From: Calliopum simillimum
Taxonomy: Eukaryota; Arthropoda; Insecta; Diptera; Lauxaniidae
Length of the DNA: 64,000 nucleotides
Direction of reading: 5' to 3'
Assembly (NCBI GenBank): GCA_951812925.1
Contig: OX638372.1
Location: forward strand, 85,891,058-85,955,057
A model generated the notes under the pieces. The model saw only the letters and a program-made list of their open reading frames with translations, made no database searches and was not told where the DNA came from. Below are positions 44,721 to 55,909 of the stretch, piece by piece. The position numbers were made by a program, and so were the translations under genes. How positions within the stretch are numbered: position 1 is the first letter of the stretch; every line of letters starts with the position of its first letter.

Positions 44721-45250
44721 CTTACTGTGTTTATATATATATATATAAAATATATATTAGACATTTTGATATGTAGGTGGCGGTAAAAACTAACCACGCT
44801 ACGTCGAAGAGAATTGAGACAGATAATGATACCTAGAAACATTCAAATGATCATTTGAATTTTTTTTACCTAATTATTGTAGTAGGATAAGTGCAGCTAA
44901 AGTAAACTTATGTATTGTATTGCCATTGTATAATAACATTATAACATATTGTACAACGCTGTAATGTCGACATTGCCAATCATTGTTTGTTATTCTTTAT
45001 TTCGTATCATTATGTTCTATTCTCATTTTGTTCTTTATGACGCTCTCTTCGTTTTGCCTTTTTCCATTCCTTTTTGTGATCGTAATCGTTTGCAACGCCA
45101 ACTTCGTTGTTTTGTCACTGCGTGCAGCAGTTAGAATTTAAATTTATAAAGAGATTAAACAGGTAAATATTTTCAGTTTTAAGTGGTACATCTTATTAGT
45201 ATTAAATTAATGAAAATTAATAATCTGGTTTTAATTTAGAAAATATTAAA

Positions 45251-47658
45251 ATGTCATCACCGAAGAGAAATTCTAAAAAAAACAGCAAAGGGAAATGTAG
45301 TTTCAACCCACTCTGGATGGATAAAGAAAAATATCCTTCAATAGCAATATGGATTAAAAAAATTGATGACTACAATGCAGCATGTTCTTTCTGTGATCCT
45401 AAGATGTTAAAACCTATCAAGCTGAATAGCATGGGAGTTTCAGCGTTATATTCTCATATGAATGCAGGAAAGCATATAAAGTATGTGGAATTGCGTAAGA
45501 GTAATCCTACTTTGGATAGTTATAGTAAAAAAACGCCTAACAATAATAATAATAAAATTCTAAATAATAATGTGCCAATTGAGTGCAACCAGTCTTTTGA
45601 TAGTACTTATAACGTAAGTGAAACTGCTTGTGATAAAAGCAATAACAGTATTATAAATCGTAGTCATATAGAAAAAAATGTTGCTATTTCTAAGCCACCC
45701 TCAAAGACTGTTAGTTCTAGTATAGATAATTATATATCTAATCAAGATGTAACAAAGGCTGAAATTTTGTACGTACTTTGTCAAGTTAAAAAACAAGCAT
45801 CTTTAAGGTGCTTTGCGGATTTGTCTGACTGTTTCCCTATTATGTTTTTTGACAGCGAAATCGCTAAAAAGTTCAAAATGCATAAAGATAAGCTTAGTTA
45901 TGTGATTACTTAGGGTTTAGGACCATACTTTCAAAAAGAATTAGCAAATGATGTAAGAAAATGTACGTTTTTTGCAGTATCATTTGACGAAAGTCTAAAC
46001 AAAATTTGTCAAAAACAACAAATGGATATAGTTGTACGGTATTTTAATGAATACGACAAATTAGAGACTAGATACTTAACTTCTTGTTTTCTAGATGGTG
46101 CCACCGCACAAGATCTTTTACATGCTTTCAAAACTGCTTTAACGGAATTAGGCCTTAAGCTAAAAAAAATCATTAATATTTCTATGGACGGACCCAATGT
46201 AAATTTGAGATTTTTAAAAGACATTTTGTTTTATCTCTCAACTTGCGATGTTGAACCTGGTGGCTTTAAAATGATAGAGACCGGCACCTGCTCACTTCAC
46301 ATTGTGCATGGAGGTTTGAAGACTGCTCATAAAAAATGTGGATGGAATATAGATACATTTTTGAGATCATTGTTTTACTTTTTTCGGGATTTTCCATCAA
46401 GGCGTGGGACATATACTCGCATTACTGAATCGTACGAATTCCCATTCAAATTTTGCTCAATACGTTGGGTTGAAAATACTCGAGCTCTAGAGAGAGCAAA
46501 AAATATGATACCTAAATTGAAAAAGTACATTAATTATGTAGAAAAAAAACCTCCAGATACTAAAAATTTTGAGATAGTTAAGAGTTTTGTAAATGACCCG
46601 TTAATTAATGCAAAACTTGGATTCATGATGAGTGTATGTATAGATTTAGAAAAGTTTTTAACAAAATTTCAAAGTAATAAACCACTTTTACCGTTTTTAC
46701 ATAATGACTTGTACAATTTGATGAAAAAATTTTACTGTCGAATTTTAAAAGATAGCATTACTCAAAATATTAAATCAGTAAAAGACCTATTAAGTATTGA
46801 TTTAAATAAAAAAGATAATTTGTGTTTACCAAGTAAAGTTGATATAGGGTTTTCAGCATCTAATTCTTTAAAAAATATCGGAAAAATAAAAGAAACGGAA
46901 CTATTACGATTTAAAGTTGATTGTCAACAATTTCTATTAAGTATATGCCTAAAGTTACAAGAAAAATGTCCCTTGAATTACAAAATTGTACGAGGAGCTA
47001 GTTGTTTATCTCCATATGTTATGATTTTACCAAAATTAGCAAAGCAAAGGGTCAAAGTAGCTTTAGAAGCATTTGTAGAGTGTAAGCATTTCAGCGAAAT
47101 AACATGCGAAAAAATTGATAAAGAATATACAGATTTTATAGAAAATGAAGACGTTAAAAAAGAGCTTGAAAATTTTGATATACAAAAACAACAGTTGGAT
47201 ATTTTTTTGATGGAACTCTGCACGAAACACAAATGTTCGTTAGAATTTTTTAATTTTATCCAAAAAATTTTAGTGATTTTTCATGGCAACGCTGCTGTCG
47301 AACGAAGTTTTTCATTTAATGAGGAATTTCTCGTAGAAAATTTGGATGAAAACAGCCTTGTTTCACAGAGATCTGTGCATGATTTCATTATAAATAATCA
47401 TAATGGAGATATAACAAAAATATCAATAACGAAAGGTATTATTACAGCGTTTAAAAGTTCTTCTTCCAATAGAGTAGAAGCTCTTAAACAAAAAAAATGT
47501 CTGAAAATGAAGAAAAAAACCGAAAACGTAGATATACTGAAGAAATTAATATGGTAAAATTGAAAAAAAAAGAACCAGAGGATAATTTCCATTTTCTAAA
47601 ACAAGACATTCAAGCTTATGAAAGAAAATTACAAGAATTGGAAGGAAAACGAATGTAG
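45251..47658 (+). pseudogene. hAT-like transposase, 769-codon frame with one amber stop and one A-run frameshift
   Basis: ATG at 45251. Residues 45-75 form a BED-like C-x2-C ... H-x5-H finger (C45, C48, H69, H75). An in-frame TAG at 45911-45913 is codon 221. Beyond it the same frame continues GLGPYFQKEL, then VSFDESL (D246, first catalytic Asp), SMDGPNVN (D313, second Asp), TGTCSLHIVHGG, CSIRWVENTRALER, a long helical region and GNAAVERSFSFNEEF, the start of the dimerisation domain, to a stop at 47555. The true C-terminus seems to lie in another frame entered at the A8 run 47490-47497: SENEEKNRKRRYTEEINMV to a TAG ending at 47658. In related proteins the sequence continues in this basic coiled-coil way. 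Two lesions in an otherwise full-length gene suggest recent inactivation; readthrough cannot be excluded. Confidence 0.85.
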
Positions 47659-47794
47659 AAGAAGAATGTACTATTTATTAAATATTTTTATTTTTTTCAT
47701 ACCAAATCATAATAAAATTATACTTACATTTGCTAAAATCATCATAAAATAAAAAAATTATTTTGTAAAGATATTAATGTCATATGTAAAACAA

Positions 47795-48180
47795 TAGCCG
47801 TGTTTTTTTTGACGCGTATATACAATTGTGGATACCTTCAAATTGCGATAACTCATGAACAGTAAGTCGCACAATAGAATTCTAAGAGACCTTTTTATGG
47901 AGAATCACGTTCTCTTTCATTTTACATTTAAAAAAATTTATTTTTAAGGAGGTATTTTATAAAAACTGGTTAGCGCCGATAAATGGCAAAAAATCACATT
48001 TTTTTAAATAACTTCTAAATAATTATTTTTTTTTTACAAAAGATTAAAATTATTTATAGAGCATGTGGTTCTCCTTTTAAAAAGACCCTTGGACTTTTTA
48101 TCGTACGACTCACCGTTCATAAGTTATCGCAATTTGAAGGTATCCACAATTGTATATACGCGTCAAAAAAAACACGGCTA
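47795..48180. mobile_element. 386-bp foldback nested in the hAT 3' region
   Basis: TAGCCGTGTTTTTTTTGACG (47795) pairs with CGTCAAAAAAAACACGGCTA (ending 48180), continuing through CGTATATACAATTGTGGATA and CCTTCAAATTGCGATAACTC. It carries the ATAACTCATGAACAGTAAGT module also seen at 15523 and 24570. Noncoding. Confidence 0.9.
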
Positions 48181-48388
48181 ATATGTAATAAAAAATAAAA
48201 TGAATGATTGAAAAAAAAAAAATACTCTGTCTTTAAAAAATGTCCTTGAATTTTATTAAAACTGTTACTTGAAATACTTAAAATGTACTTAAAATTGATA
48301 TACCATTTTTTGTAGACACCCTGGATTATTACTGAAATGAGCTATTTCAATGTGGTAACGCTGTCGAATTGTAATAGATTGCAACAAT

Positions 48389-49490
48389 GCCCCGATCAAA
48401 AAAAGTATATCAAAATGATATCAAAAATTTGTCAGTGACATACAAATTTTTGATAAAAAAAGGATATCACAGTGATATACGGAATGTAACGCTTTTTGTA
48501 TATCACCATGATATCAAAAAAAGATATCAAAATGATATCAAAAAAAGATATCAAAATGATATCAAAAAAAGATATCAAAATGATATCAAAAAAAGATATC
48601 AAAATATACAATTTTTGTACATTTCTGATACAAAAATGACAACCAATTTTGGATCCGATAACTAAAGTGACGCAGATTATGGCCAAATTTTACAATATTG
48701 TGGTTAATCGTCGTCAACTAGTTTTTTTTTGTACTCAATTATATTTTTCATATGCTTTTTCACTAATTTCATGGCAAAACTCACTTCTTACTAAAATTGG
48801 CTGCTCGTCCGTTTTCCATACTTTTAGTTTTCCCAACCACAGGCCACATGCAGCAACTGAATGGAGTGTCGGTTTTTTTGCACTCAATTATATTTTTGTG
48901 CTTTTCACTAATTTCATTAGAAAATTAACTTATTCACTAAAATTAGCTGCGCGTTCGTCTTCTATAATTATCTTTAAATAAAATTCACAAACGAAAACGT
49001 AAAATTTGACATATCAGCAGCTGATAAATTTTTGATATCATTTTGATATACATTTCTGATACAAAATTGATATCAGCGGCTGATAAATTTTTGATATCAT
49101 TTTGATATACATTTCTGATACAAAATTGACATGTCATTCAATGATATCAAAAATATATCAAAATGATATACAAAAAATGGATATCAGCAGCTGACAAATT
49201 TTTGATATCAATTTGATATACATTTCTGATACAAAATTGACATGTCATTCAATGATATCAAAAATATATCAAAATGATATACAAAAAATGGATATCAGCC
49301 GCTGACAAGTTTTTGATATCATTTTGATATACATTTCTGATACAAAATTGACATGTCATTCAATGATATCAAAAATATATCAAAATGATATACAAAAAAT
49401 GGATATCAGCGGCTGATACATTTTTGATATCATTTTGATATACATTTCTGATACAATGACAAGAACTTGACAAGTTTTTTTGATCGGGGC
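48389..49490. mobile_element. 1.1-kb TIR element built of GATATC-type tandem repeats
   Basis: GCCCCGATCAAAAAAA (48389) pairs with TTTTTTTGATCGGGGC (ending 49490). The left part holds about four 24-bp units (GATATCAAAATGATATCAAA), and 49020-49470 holds about four units of roughly 110 bp built around TGATATCATTTTGATATACA and TTGACATGTCATTCAATGAT. A 92-codon frame here (RYQNDIKK repeats) is only the translated 24-bp array. A second, diverged end lies near 49650-49675 (TTGACCGGGC). Confidence 0.8.
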
Positions 49491-49675
49491 GCGTCCGTTT
49501 TCCATAGTTTCTGTTTTCCCAACCAGAAGCACAAAACGTAAAATTTGACATATTTTTCAATGATATCAAAAATATATCAAAATTATATACAAAAATGGTA
49601 TATCAGCCCCTGATACATTTTTGATATATATTTCAGATACAATGAAAAGAAATTGACAAATATTCTTGACCGGGC

Positions 49676-50215
49676 TTTCGGCTGTCTACCCCATTATCTT
49701 CTTTTTAATTTTTCTTTTTTTTTTCTTAATACTTTTTTTTCTGCTTAATTTTTGTAGTGCGGGAACTTATAGAAGACAACGTATTAGTATGAAAACATCC
49801 AGCTTACTACCAAAGTCATGAGTCGACACTCTACTGACTGACTACCATAACAAGTTTTATGTCTATTTCCTCAAACCTTGCTATCCACATATTTATTTCC
49901 AGTAAAATACCAGCACTCAGAGACTGCCCTAACACCATAGAAAGCTATACAACTTCTACCATACTCTACGATTCTGGAAAACAATATCGAAGAACCTCGT
50001 GAAAGTCCATAAAACTTTAAAGGAATTGAATCTATTTTGATAGGTGTCAAAATATGAAAGTGTAAAAAAAAATTTCATCAATAAAGGAATTGTTGCTTTG
50101 CTTTTTATTAATAAAAAAATACGCAATGGATTTTTTTAATTAATCATAACTAAAACAATTAACTCTACAGATGTTAACAAACATTTACTATCTATAAATA
50201 TAGATAGATAGTTTA
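49676..50215. other. Noncoding DNA
   Basis: No gene recognised. A small hairpin lies near 50172-50212 (TGTTAACAAACATTTACTAT against a partial inverse). Confidence 0.4.
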
Positions 50216-50218
50216 CTA

Positions 50219-50394
50219 ACATCGAGTAGCAGATTTCACAAGGTTGATTTATATTTGGTGCAAGCCATGAATCTGGTAAAAAATTTAAGCGATGGACTTA
50301 TAAAGATTCGAATAGAAGAAGATGCGTTATCTGAAATTCACGAAGATTCGAAAAAACTACAAAAGAATAGTGAACAAACACAAGAATTATGCTA
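50219..50394 (+). pseudogene. Possible ZMYM1/DUF4371-type hAT fragment
   Basis: The frame reads RFHKVDLYLVQAMNLVKNLS, GLIKIRIEEDALSEIHEDSK and ends in a stop. The pattern resembles the LQ-x-x-DLxxAxxLVxxLxxxL segment of ZMYM1-like hAT proteins, between the catalytic and dimerisation parts. Short and without flanking motifs, so tentative. Confidence 0.35.
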
Positions 50395-51087
50395 AGCTGG
50401 AAATTCAAAGTACAGAAGAGAACTTTTGTGTTACGGTTTTCTATTAGAGAACATCTGAATCATGGACTTTCGAAACATGTGCGTTCGAAATTGACAAACT
50501 TACTGATTAATACATTAAAACTATTAAGATTTATCAAAATTTTCTGACTTACATAAGTAGTGTGTTATATCCCATAAATAACGATATTCATGATGAAAAA
50601 CAGAGCTTTAAAAGAAAAATGGGAAAAGTCATCTACACAACTAGTGCGCCGTACCTCCCACATAAATCATCACATTAAGATAAAATTTAGATAAAGATTT
50701 GTGGGCGGTATCACAAACTTTGCTTTGGCCTCACAGCGCCCTTTTCGAAACACGCCGCTGCGTTCGAATACTCTGATATTTTGCGCCAATTCAAATAACA
50801 AATTTGCAACATTGTTCCTTGGAACATATGGAATCTACGTAAGGTTGATACAAAAAAACCAAAAGTCTCCAAATGTTCGGGGAGCTCAACTGAAATTTTT
50901 TTTGGTTATAAGACAACTGAAATTGATCAACTGTAATCTCATTTCTGGCAACGAAAGTTTTGGAATTTTGAATTTACTTTGTTCAAGTATTTGACTGGGG
51001 AATCCGAAAGTGTCATCTATTTTGATCGAAATACCTAGATCTTAGTGCCAAAAGACAAACTAGGTTTGTATGTATAAACAAGATAGT
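50395..51087. other. Noncoding DNA
   Basis: One 97-codon frame at 50701-50994 has no domain I recognise and no supporting neighbours. Confidence 0.4.
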
Positions 51088-51348
51088 CGGGAATCGGTAG
51101 AACACCGGAGAATATAAGATACTTGGGACTATTCTGAACAATTTTCTTTATTCCTTTTTTCCAAATTCGCAAAACAAACGAAGTTGACCGATTTCATTTT
51201 TTCAACTTAATGACATCAATTTCACTTTTCGTGAAAACAAGCACAATTTTATTTATTTCTAGCAAAATGTCAGTGAACTCATATTATGTCATTACTTTTG
51301 TCCATTTATTGACTTACTCAAATAAATCCGATGTTCTACCGATTCCCG
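51088..51348. mobile_element. 261-bp MITE with CGGGAATCGGTAGAACA ends
   Basis: CGGGAATCGGTAGAACACCG (51088) pairs with CCGATGTTCTACCGATTCCCG minus one base (ending 51348). The interior is AT-rich and noncoding. Confidence 0.75.
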
Positions 51349-51938
51349 CTCACCCTGTAAATATTGAAATTTCTAAACTCTGAAAGGTTTGGTTTTGTAG
51401 AAAGGTTTAGTTTTGTTGAAAATTTGTAATTTGTTTCATGCCTCGTAAGATACCAGAGAAATATTTCAGGCAAGTGCTTCGTTTCGTGGGTAAAGTTTAG
51501 ACCCTTCGTTTTTTTTTATTTGTCACCCTAATGTACATACATGTATGTATATGGCAGTTGTCATAGTTTTTGTTGTTGTTAACTTATGACGTGCGCCACA
51601 CAATTTTGTCACAAAATGTCAAATCACGCGTTTCCACACATCCAACATTGTTGTTTTCGTTGTTTATTAGTTTAATTGGTGTCGTGTGCAATTTTCGTGA
51701 CACATTTTGCCATTACTATCAATAAGGGCTGTTAGTTGTTTTTCCTTCTTTTTTGCTTATAAAGTTAGCAACGTGTTTTCAAAGTCAAAATCCAGCGTAC
51801 TGTTTTGCATAGTTGCAATTTAATTGAACTTTGCTGTACTCCACGGGTGGTTGGGACATCAATAAATAATGAAGTTGGAGATTGAAAAATGAGTCGAAGG
51901 GCGGAACTTTGGTATTTTACTTGAATAAGTGCAAAAAG

Positions 51939-52175
51939 TTACGTTAGATGAAATTTCTTTGGTTGATGTTCATTATATAGGCTGACGAACCATCCTGGAT
52001 ATTGCGCTCGCGTTTCGAATTCAATAAAGTTCCGGAAATTGTGACCAACAGGAACATAGCATATCTCTTTATTGCACCGACTGAATGTGGACAATTGCAC
52101 GCACACATTCGGTTTGACGGAAGCCACAGCCAACTTCGGCGAATAAGGGACAGGTCGAGATCCGTTTCCATTTTA
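51939..52175 (-). CDS. Unrecognised 75-residue open frame
   Basis: Minus-strand frame open from a stop near 52180 to a stop at 51939, without an obvious ATG. It includes SVKPNVCVQLSTFSRCNKEI, then CYVPVGHNFRNFIEFETRAQ and YPGWFVSLYNEH. It is balanced in composition, contains three cysteines, and differs from the AT-rich DNA around it. I do not recognise it. It could be an exon of a host gene or a TE piece. An overlapping frame on the plus strand is also open, which lowers confidence. Confidence 0.3.
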
Positions 52176-52261
52176 CAAGGCTATTTTGGTTGAGTTATGA
52201 AAAATACTCAAAAAATTTATTTGTAAGTAGAGTGGGCTTAAATTCACAAAACATCAGGAAC

Positions 52262-53182
52262 AAAGAACAACATGCCAACGATTCAATCATCCAAGTTGTT
52301 AGCAACAAAAGCGGTGGAATGTTTTTTTAGACGCACCTGGGGGCACTGGAGAAACATTTTTGATTTCATTACTGTTAGCAACCATACGATCAGAAAATAA
52401 AATAGCATTGGCTCTTGCTTCATCTGGAATATTGCAGCTACTTTATTAGATGGTGGCTGGACCTTTCATTCTGCACTAAAGTTGCCGCCGAACTTACAAG
52501 TTGATGAAATTCCTACATGCAACATCTCAAAGGCATCTGGCATGGCAAAAATTTTGCAAAAATGCGAAATAATAATATGGGATGAGTGTACGATGGCAGG
52601 GAAAAATAAAGATGTCAATGAGCTTAACATGGCTATCCAAAACGAAAAAGCAGGAGAGTTGGTAAAAATAAGTCAATAGACACTATTATAAATCATTTGA
52701 CGTGGTAAATTATCCTACCGAGTTTTTAAATTCAATTGATTTACCAGGACTGCCACCACACAATCTACAGTTAAAGGTAGGATCAGCGATTATTATGCTG
52801 CGAAATATAAATCAGCCACGACTTTGTAATGGTACCAGACTTGCAGTGAAAAAACTAATGAATCACGTAATTGAAGCAACTATATTAAGAGGGAAATATA
52901 AAGGAGAAGACGTTTTAATTCCCCGAATTCCACTAATTCCCCCCCGATTTATCATTCGATCTCAAACGGCTTCAATTTCCTGTTCGTCTGGCCTTTTCTA
53001 TCACCTTAAATAAAGCACAAGGCCAGTCTGTAGAAATTTGTGGAATTAATCTGAAGTAACCAGTATTTTCCCTTGGACAACTCTATGTTGCATGCTCACG
53101 AGTAGGCAAACCATCGGCGTTATTCATTTTAGTAGAAGATGGAAAAACAAAAAATGTTGTCTACCATAAAGCATTGCAATAA
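52262..53182 (+). pseudogene. Helitron Pif1-like helicase remnant
   Basis: Translated pieces follow the C-terminal helicase of Helitrons: LDAPGGTGETFLISLLLATI (Walker A, with Glu in place of the essential Lys, near 52328-52357), then after a frameshift GWTFHSALKLPPNLQVDEIP, CNISKASGMAKILQ, IIIWDECTMA (Walker B), and after an internal deletion [72 protein letters not shown], a TAA, and LYVACSRVGKPSALF, ending at the stop 53180-53182. The Rep domain is missing. The 3' side is followed by a (TA)n run and a MITE. Confidence 0.9.
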
Positions 53183-53208
53183 ATTTAAGTAAAAAAAAAA
53201 TATATATA

Positions 53209-53371
53209 TATGTGACCTGGTCTATGAAAATAGGGCTTACGTGTCAAAAAAAAAATTTCCCAATTTTTTGCCAATTCGCATAAATTGACCTTTAAAAGTT
53301 GTTTTACAGTTGTTTTCACAAAATTTATTTTTTTCGCACGTAAGCCCCTTTTTCATAGACCAGGTCACATA
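53209..53371. mobile_element. 163-bp MITE with TATGTGACCTGGTCTATGAA ends
   Basis: TATGTGACCTGGTCTATGAA (53209) pairs with TTCATAGACCAGGTCACATA (ending 53371), and GGGCTTACGTG pairs with CACGTAAGCCC inside. Noncoding; inserted at the (TA)n run just after the Helitron helicase. Confidence 0.85.
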
Positions 53372-53677
53372 TGTAAAATGTTTATATTAGGTACTATTAG
53401 GAAAATTTGTTAAAATAATTTAAATGCGATTATTCAATAAAAAATAAAAGGTCATGTTTTTTCTCAGGAATTTCAACATCTATGTTTAAACGCTTAAACA
53501 TCTTATTTAAATTTAGTTAATGATAATACAATATTTCTGAGTATTTATCAATTAAATCAAATGATCTGTTAGAATCAAATGGAATGGATGTGTGGAGCAC
53601 AATTTAATTATTCTTAAATATTAACTTGATACATGCCGACTGCATACTGTGGCAAGAATAAAAACTTCAGAATTAAT

Positions 53678-53861
53678 CAGGCCTATCACTGAATCCATCG
53701 TAGATACGAATTTCGTGAGATCTACGAAAGTAGATCTTATTTAAGAAATACTTCAAACTCCATGAATTTCGAAGTTACTTTTGTAATTTGTTGAAATCAA
53801 TAATAGCATTTTCGTAGATCTCACGAAATTCTTATCTACGATGGATTCAATGATAGGCCTG
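53678..53861. mobile_element. 184-bp MITE with CAGGCCTATCA ends
   Basis: CAGGCCTATCACTGAATCCA (53678) pairs with TGGATTCAATGATAGGCCTG (ending 53861), continuing through TCGTAGATACGAATTTCGTG. AAT flanks both sides but no long duplication is clear. Confidence 0.85.
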
Positions 53862-53936
53862 AATATAAAGTAGGTACAATAGGACCAAATATCTAAAAAA
53901 AAAAATTGGTAACGCGTCGATTAAATAACTCATGAT

Positions 53937-54962
53937 TGGGGAATGCAATACCGGTATTACCGATACCGGGATCCCGGACCAAAATTCGATACCGAATTAC
54001 CGGTATTTAATTATGCCAAATACCGGTATTTCGGTATTATAAAAAATTAAAAATACAACTCCGTTTTACAAAAAATAAAAGGATCGTGAAACAACAATTT
54101 AGATGATGAGTTGGATGATCATGATTCAACTGATGTACACGACTTTGAACGACCTAAACCATCACCTATAACTTAAAAACTGCTATCCAAATTCTATTGT
54201 GGATTCAAATATTAATGCAGATTATAGCCTGTCCGAAAATGAGGCTCCTTTGATTAAGAATATACATAATTTCAATTATACTTCCAAAAAAAATAAACAG
54301 TAGAGGCAAGCTGCCGTGAGAATGCTAACCTATTATCAAGAACTTTAAAGACTAGATTGCCAGCTTAATGTTGAGAGCATGGTAATATTTTTAACACTGA
54401 AAATTTGATAATTACTTCGCCAAAAAAGAAATCGACTAGAAGCTACACTGGAATAGTTGGATAAGAACTAAAATGAGAAATGAGAACATTGGCAAAAGAT
54501 ACTTGAATCTTATTTATGTACAACGATTTCCTTTGATTTCACCAACGAGGGTGCAATTCGACAGAGCATTTGCTTCTATTGGAGTAATTTGCACAAAAAT
54601 AAGGTCAAGTCTGGAGGACGAAAACCTTCATGAACTTCTGTTTCTACGTTGCTATGTTAATAATAATTTAAACCTTAATAGTAATTTTTTTAATTTAGCT
54701 TATATGAATTGTAGAGTAACTATACTTTATTTCTTTCTTTATTTAATATAAAAACAAAGCCTTATTCTAATTCATGTTTTTTTTTTGTATTTAACCAGAT
54801 CATTGGGCATAAATCTATGATCTGCGGACTTATGTTATTCATATTTGCCCTCTCTTAATTCCATTTTTATCATTGCAAACAATACCGGTGTGTACCGGGA
54901 TCCCGGTTTTGGAAAAATTTCAATACCGGTATACTATTTTTTTTCCTGTATTGCATTCCCTA
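53937..54962 (+). mobile_element. 1.03-kb hAT element with perfect 8-bp duplication
   Basis: Ends TGGGGAATGCAATACCGG (53937) and GTATTGCATTCCCTA (ending 54962); duplication CTCATGAT at 53929-53936 and 54963-54970. Subterminal CCGGTATT and CCGGGATCCCGG motifs occur near both ends. It contains a transposase C-terminal remnant. Confidence 0.9.
54473..54751 (+). pseudogene. hAT dimerisation-domain remnant
   Basis: FPLISPTRVQFDRAFASIGV, ICTKIRSSLEDENLHELLFL and RCYVNNN match the hAT C-terminal dimerisation motif (P-TS-x-ER-FS-xG-x-x-x-x-x-R-x-L-x-x-L-x-FL). The ER pair is changed to DR. Upstream acidic frames (DDELDDHDSTDVHDFERP near 54100) may be the remains of the linker. The catalytic domain is deleted. 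Confidence 0.8.
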
Positions 54963-54970
54963 CTCATGAT

Positions 54971-55909
54971 GGTGTAGAAAGTACAAAGTGGAGTAATTTA
55001 ATGCCGTCCAATTTATACAAGTGCCCTATTCGTGACTACTTTGAACATTGGACAATTACATTTGAATATAAAATTCAAATTGCTTGCTTAATAATTTTTC
55101 ATATCTAAAGATGCACTCAATGAACTTGTAATACCCCATTTGAATGAGAATCATCAAAATATCGAAACTTGATAAGAAAATTTTCATTAAAAGCTTGAAT
55201 CCGATAAGATTTGAAACTGACAAAGACGAATCTGTTGATTTGGAGAAAAACTTCGAACTAACCATACAACAGGAGCTTCTCCCACACATTCCTTAGAATG
55301 CCATTTTAAATTTTGGAAACATAGAAAAGATTTTTTTTTACATAACAACAAATGTTCCTTCACAAATAATAAGATACTATTTGACGTAAATTTGTAATTT
55401 TTTTTTGCGCTCATCATATCCCATCATTAGGAAAATTTTGACACGTTTACATTAACAACTTAATTGTCTGCACACGCCCTGCTTTTTTGCCTGCGGCATA
55501 AAATCATCCATCTATACCAGCAACAACTCACTTTTTCCCGACTCACCCTTTGTTTAGTGTCAGCTATGCCTTTTATTAATGCTGACTTTTAATTTGTCAC
55601 TAATTTTGTTGTTTTCCACTTTGACGCCTTCCTCATTTTCTAATGTCATTATTACGCAAATTGTTCTAATTTCCGATCTTCCGCATTTCATTTGACACCA
55701 CCCTTAACAATCCGTTCAGCGCCATTGACCAATGATTAAAAATGTCAATGTGATTTGGTAGAAAATTATTTACTTTATTACTGATTATGTTGGCGAAGAT
55801 GAAAGAACTTGATTGATTGGAAAAGTTATTAAATAACGATGTGTACATTCATAATGAGATAATGAGAACTTATGGTATACTAAGAGTTATGTGTTTAATA
55901 AACATATAT
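54971..55909. other. Unassigned DNA right of the hAT
   Basis: Frames such as CHFKFWKHRKDFFLHNNKC (near 55300) look protein-like but match nothing I recognise. The rest, to 55909, shows no gene. Confidence 0.35.

Larger units (their letters stand above)
43967..48323 (+). mobile_element. 4.36-kb nearly complete hAT-like transposon
   Basis: Ends CAGGGTGTCTACAAG (43967) and TTGTAGACACCCTG (ending 48323). Subterminal TTGAAATACTTAAAATGTAC appears at both ends. GATTA flanks both sides (43962-43966, 48324-48328), a 5-bp duplication (6 bp if the shared G is counted), shorter than the usual 8 bp of hAT; atypical 5-6-bp duplications are known for some hAT groups. It contains an acidic ORF (44388-44720), the transposase (45251-47658) and a nested foldback (47795-48180). 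Confidence 0.85.

Noticed and set aside
44949..45134. 61-codon hydrophobic frame before the hAT transposase
   Set aside because: No domain and AT-driven composition; probably leader sequence of the transposase gene.
48387..48665. 92-codon protein with RYQNDIKK repeats
   Set aside because: It is the translation of a 24-bp tandem DNA repeat inside a TIR element, and the opposite strand is equally open.
49020..49470. CRISPR-like array
   Set aside because: Units of about 110 bp are repeated throughout with no unique spacers, and the context is eukaryotic.
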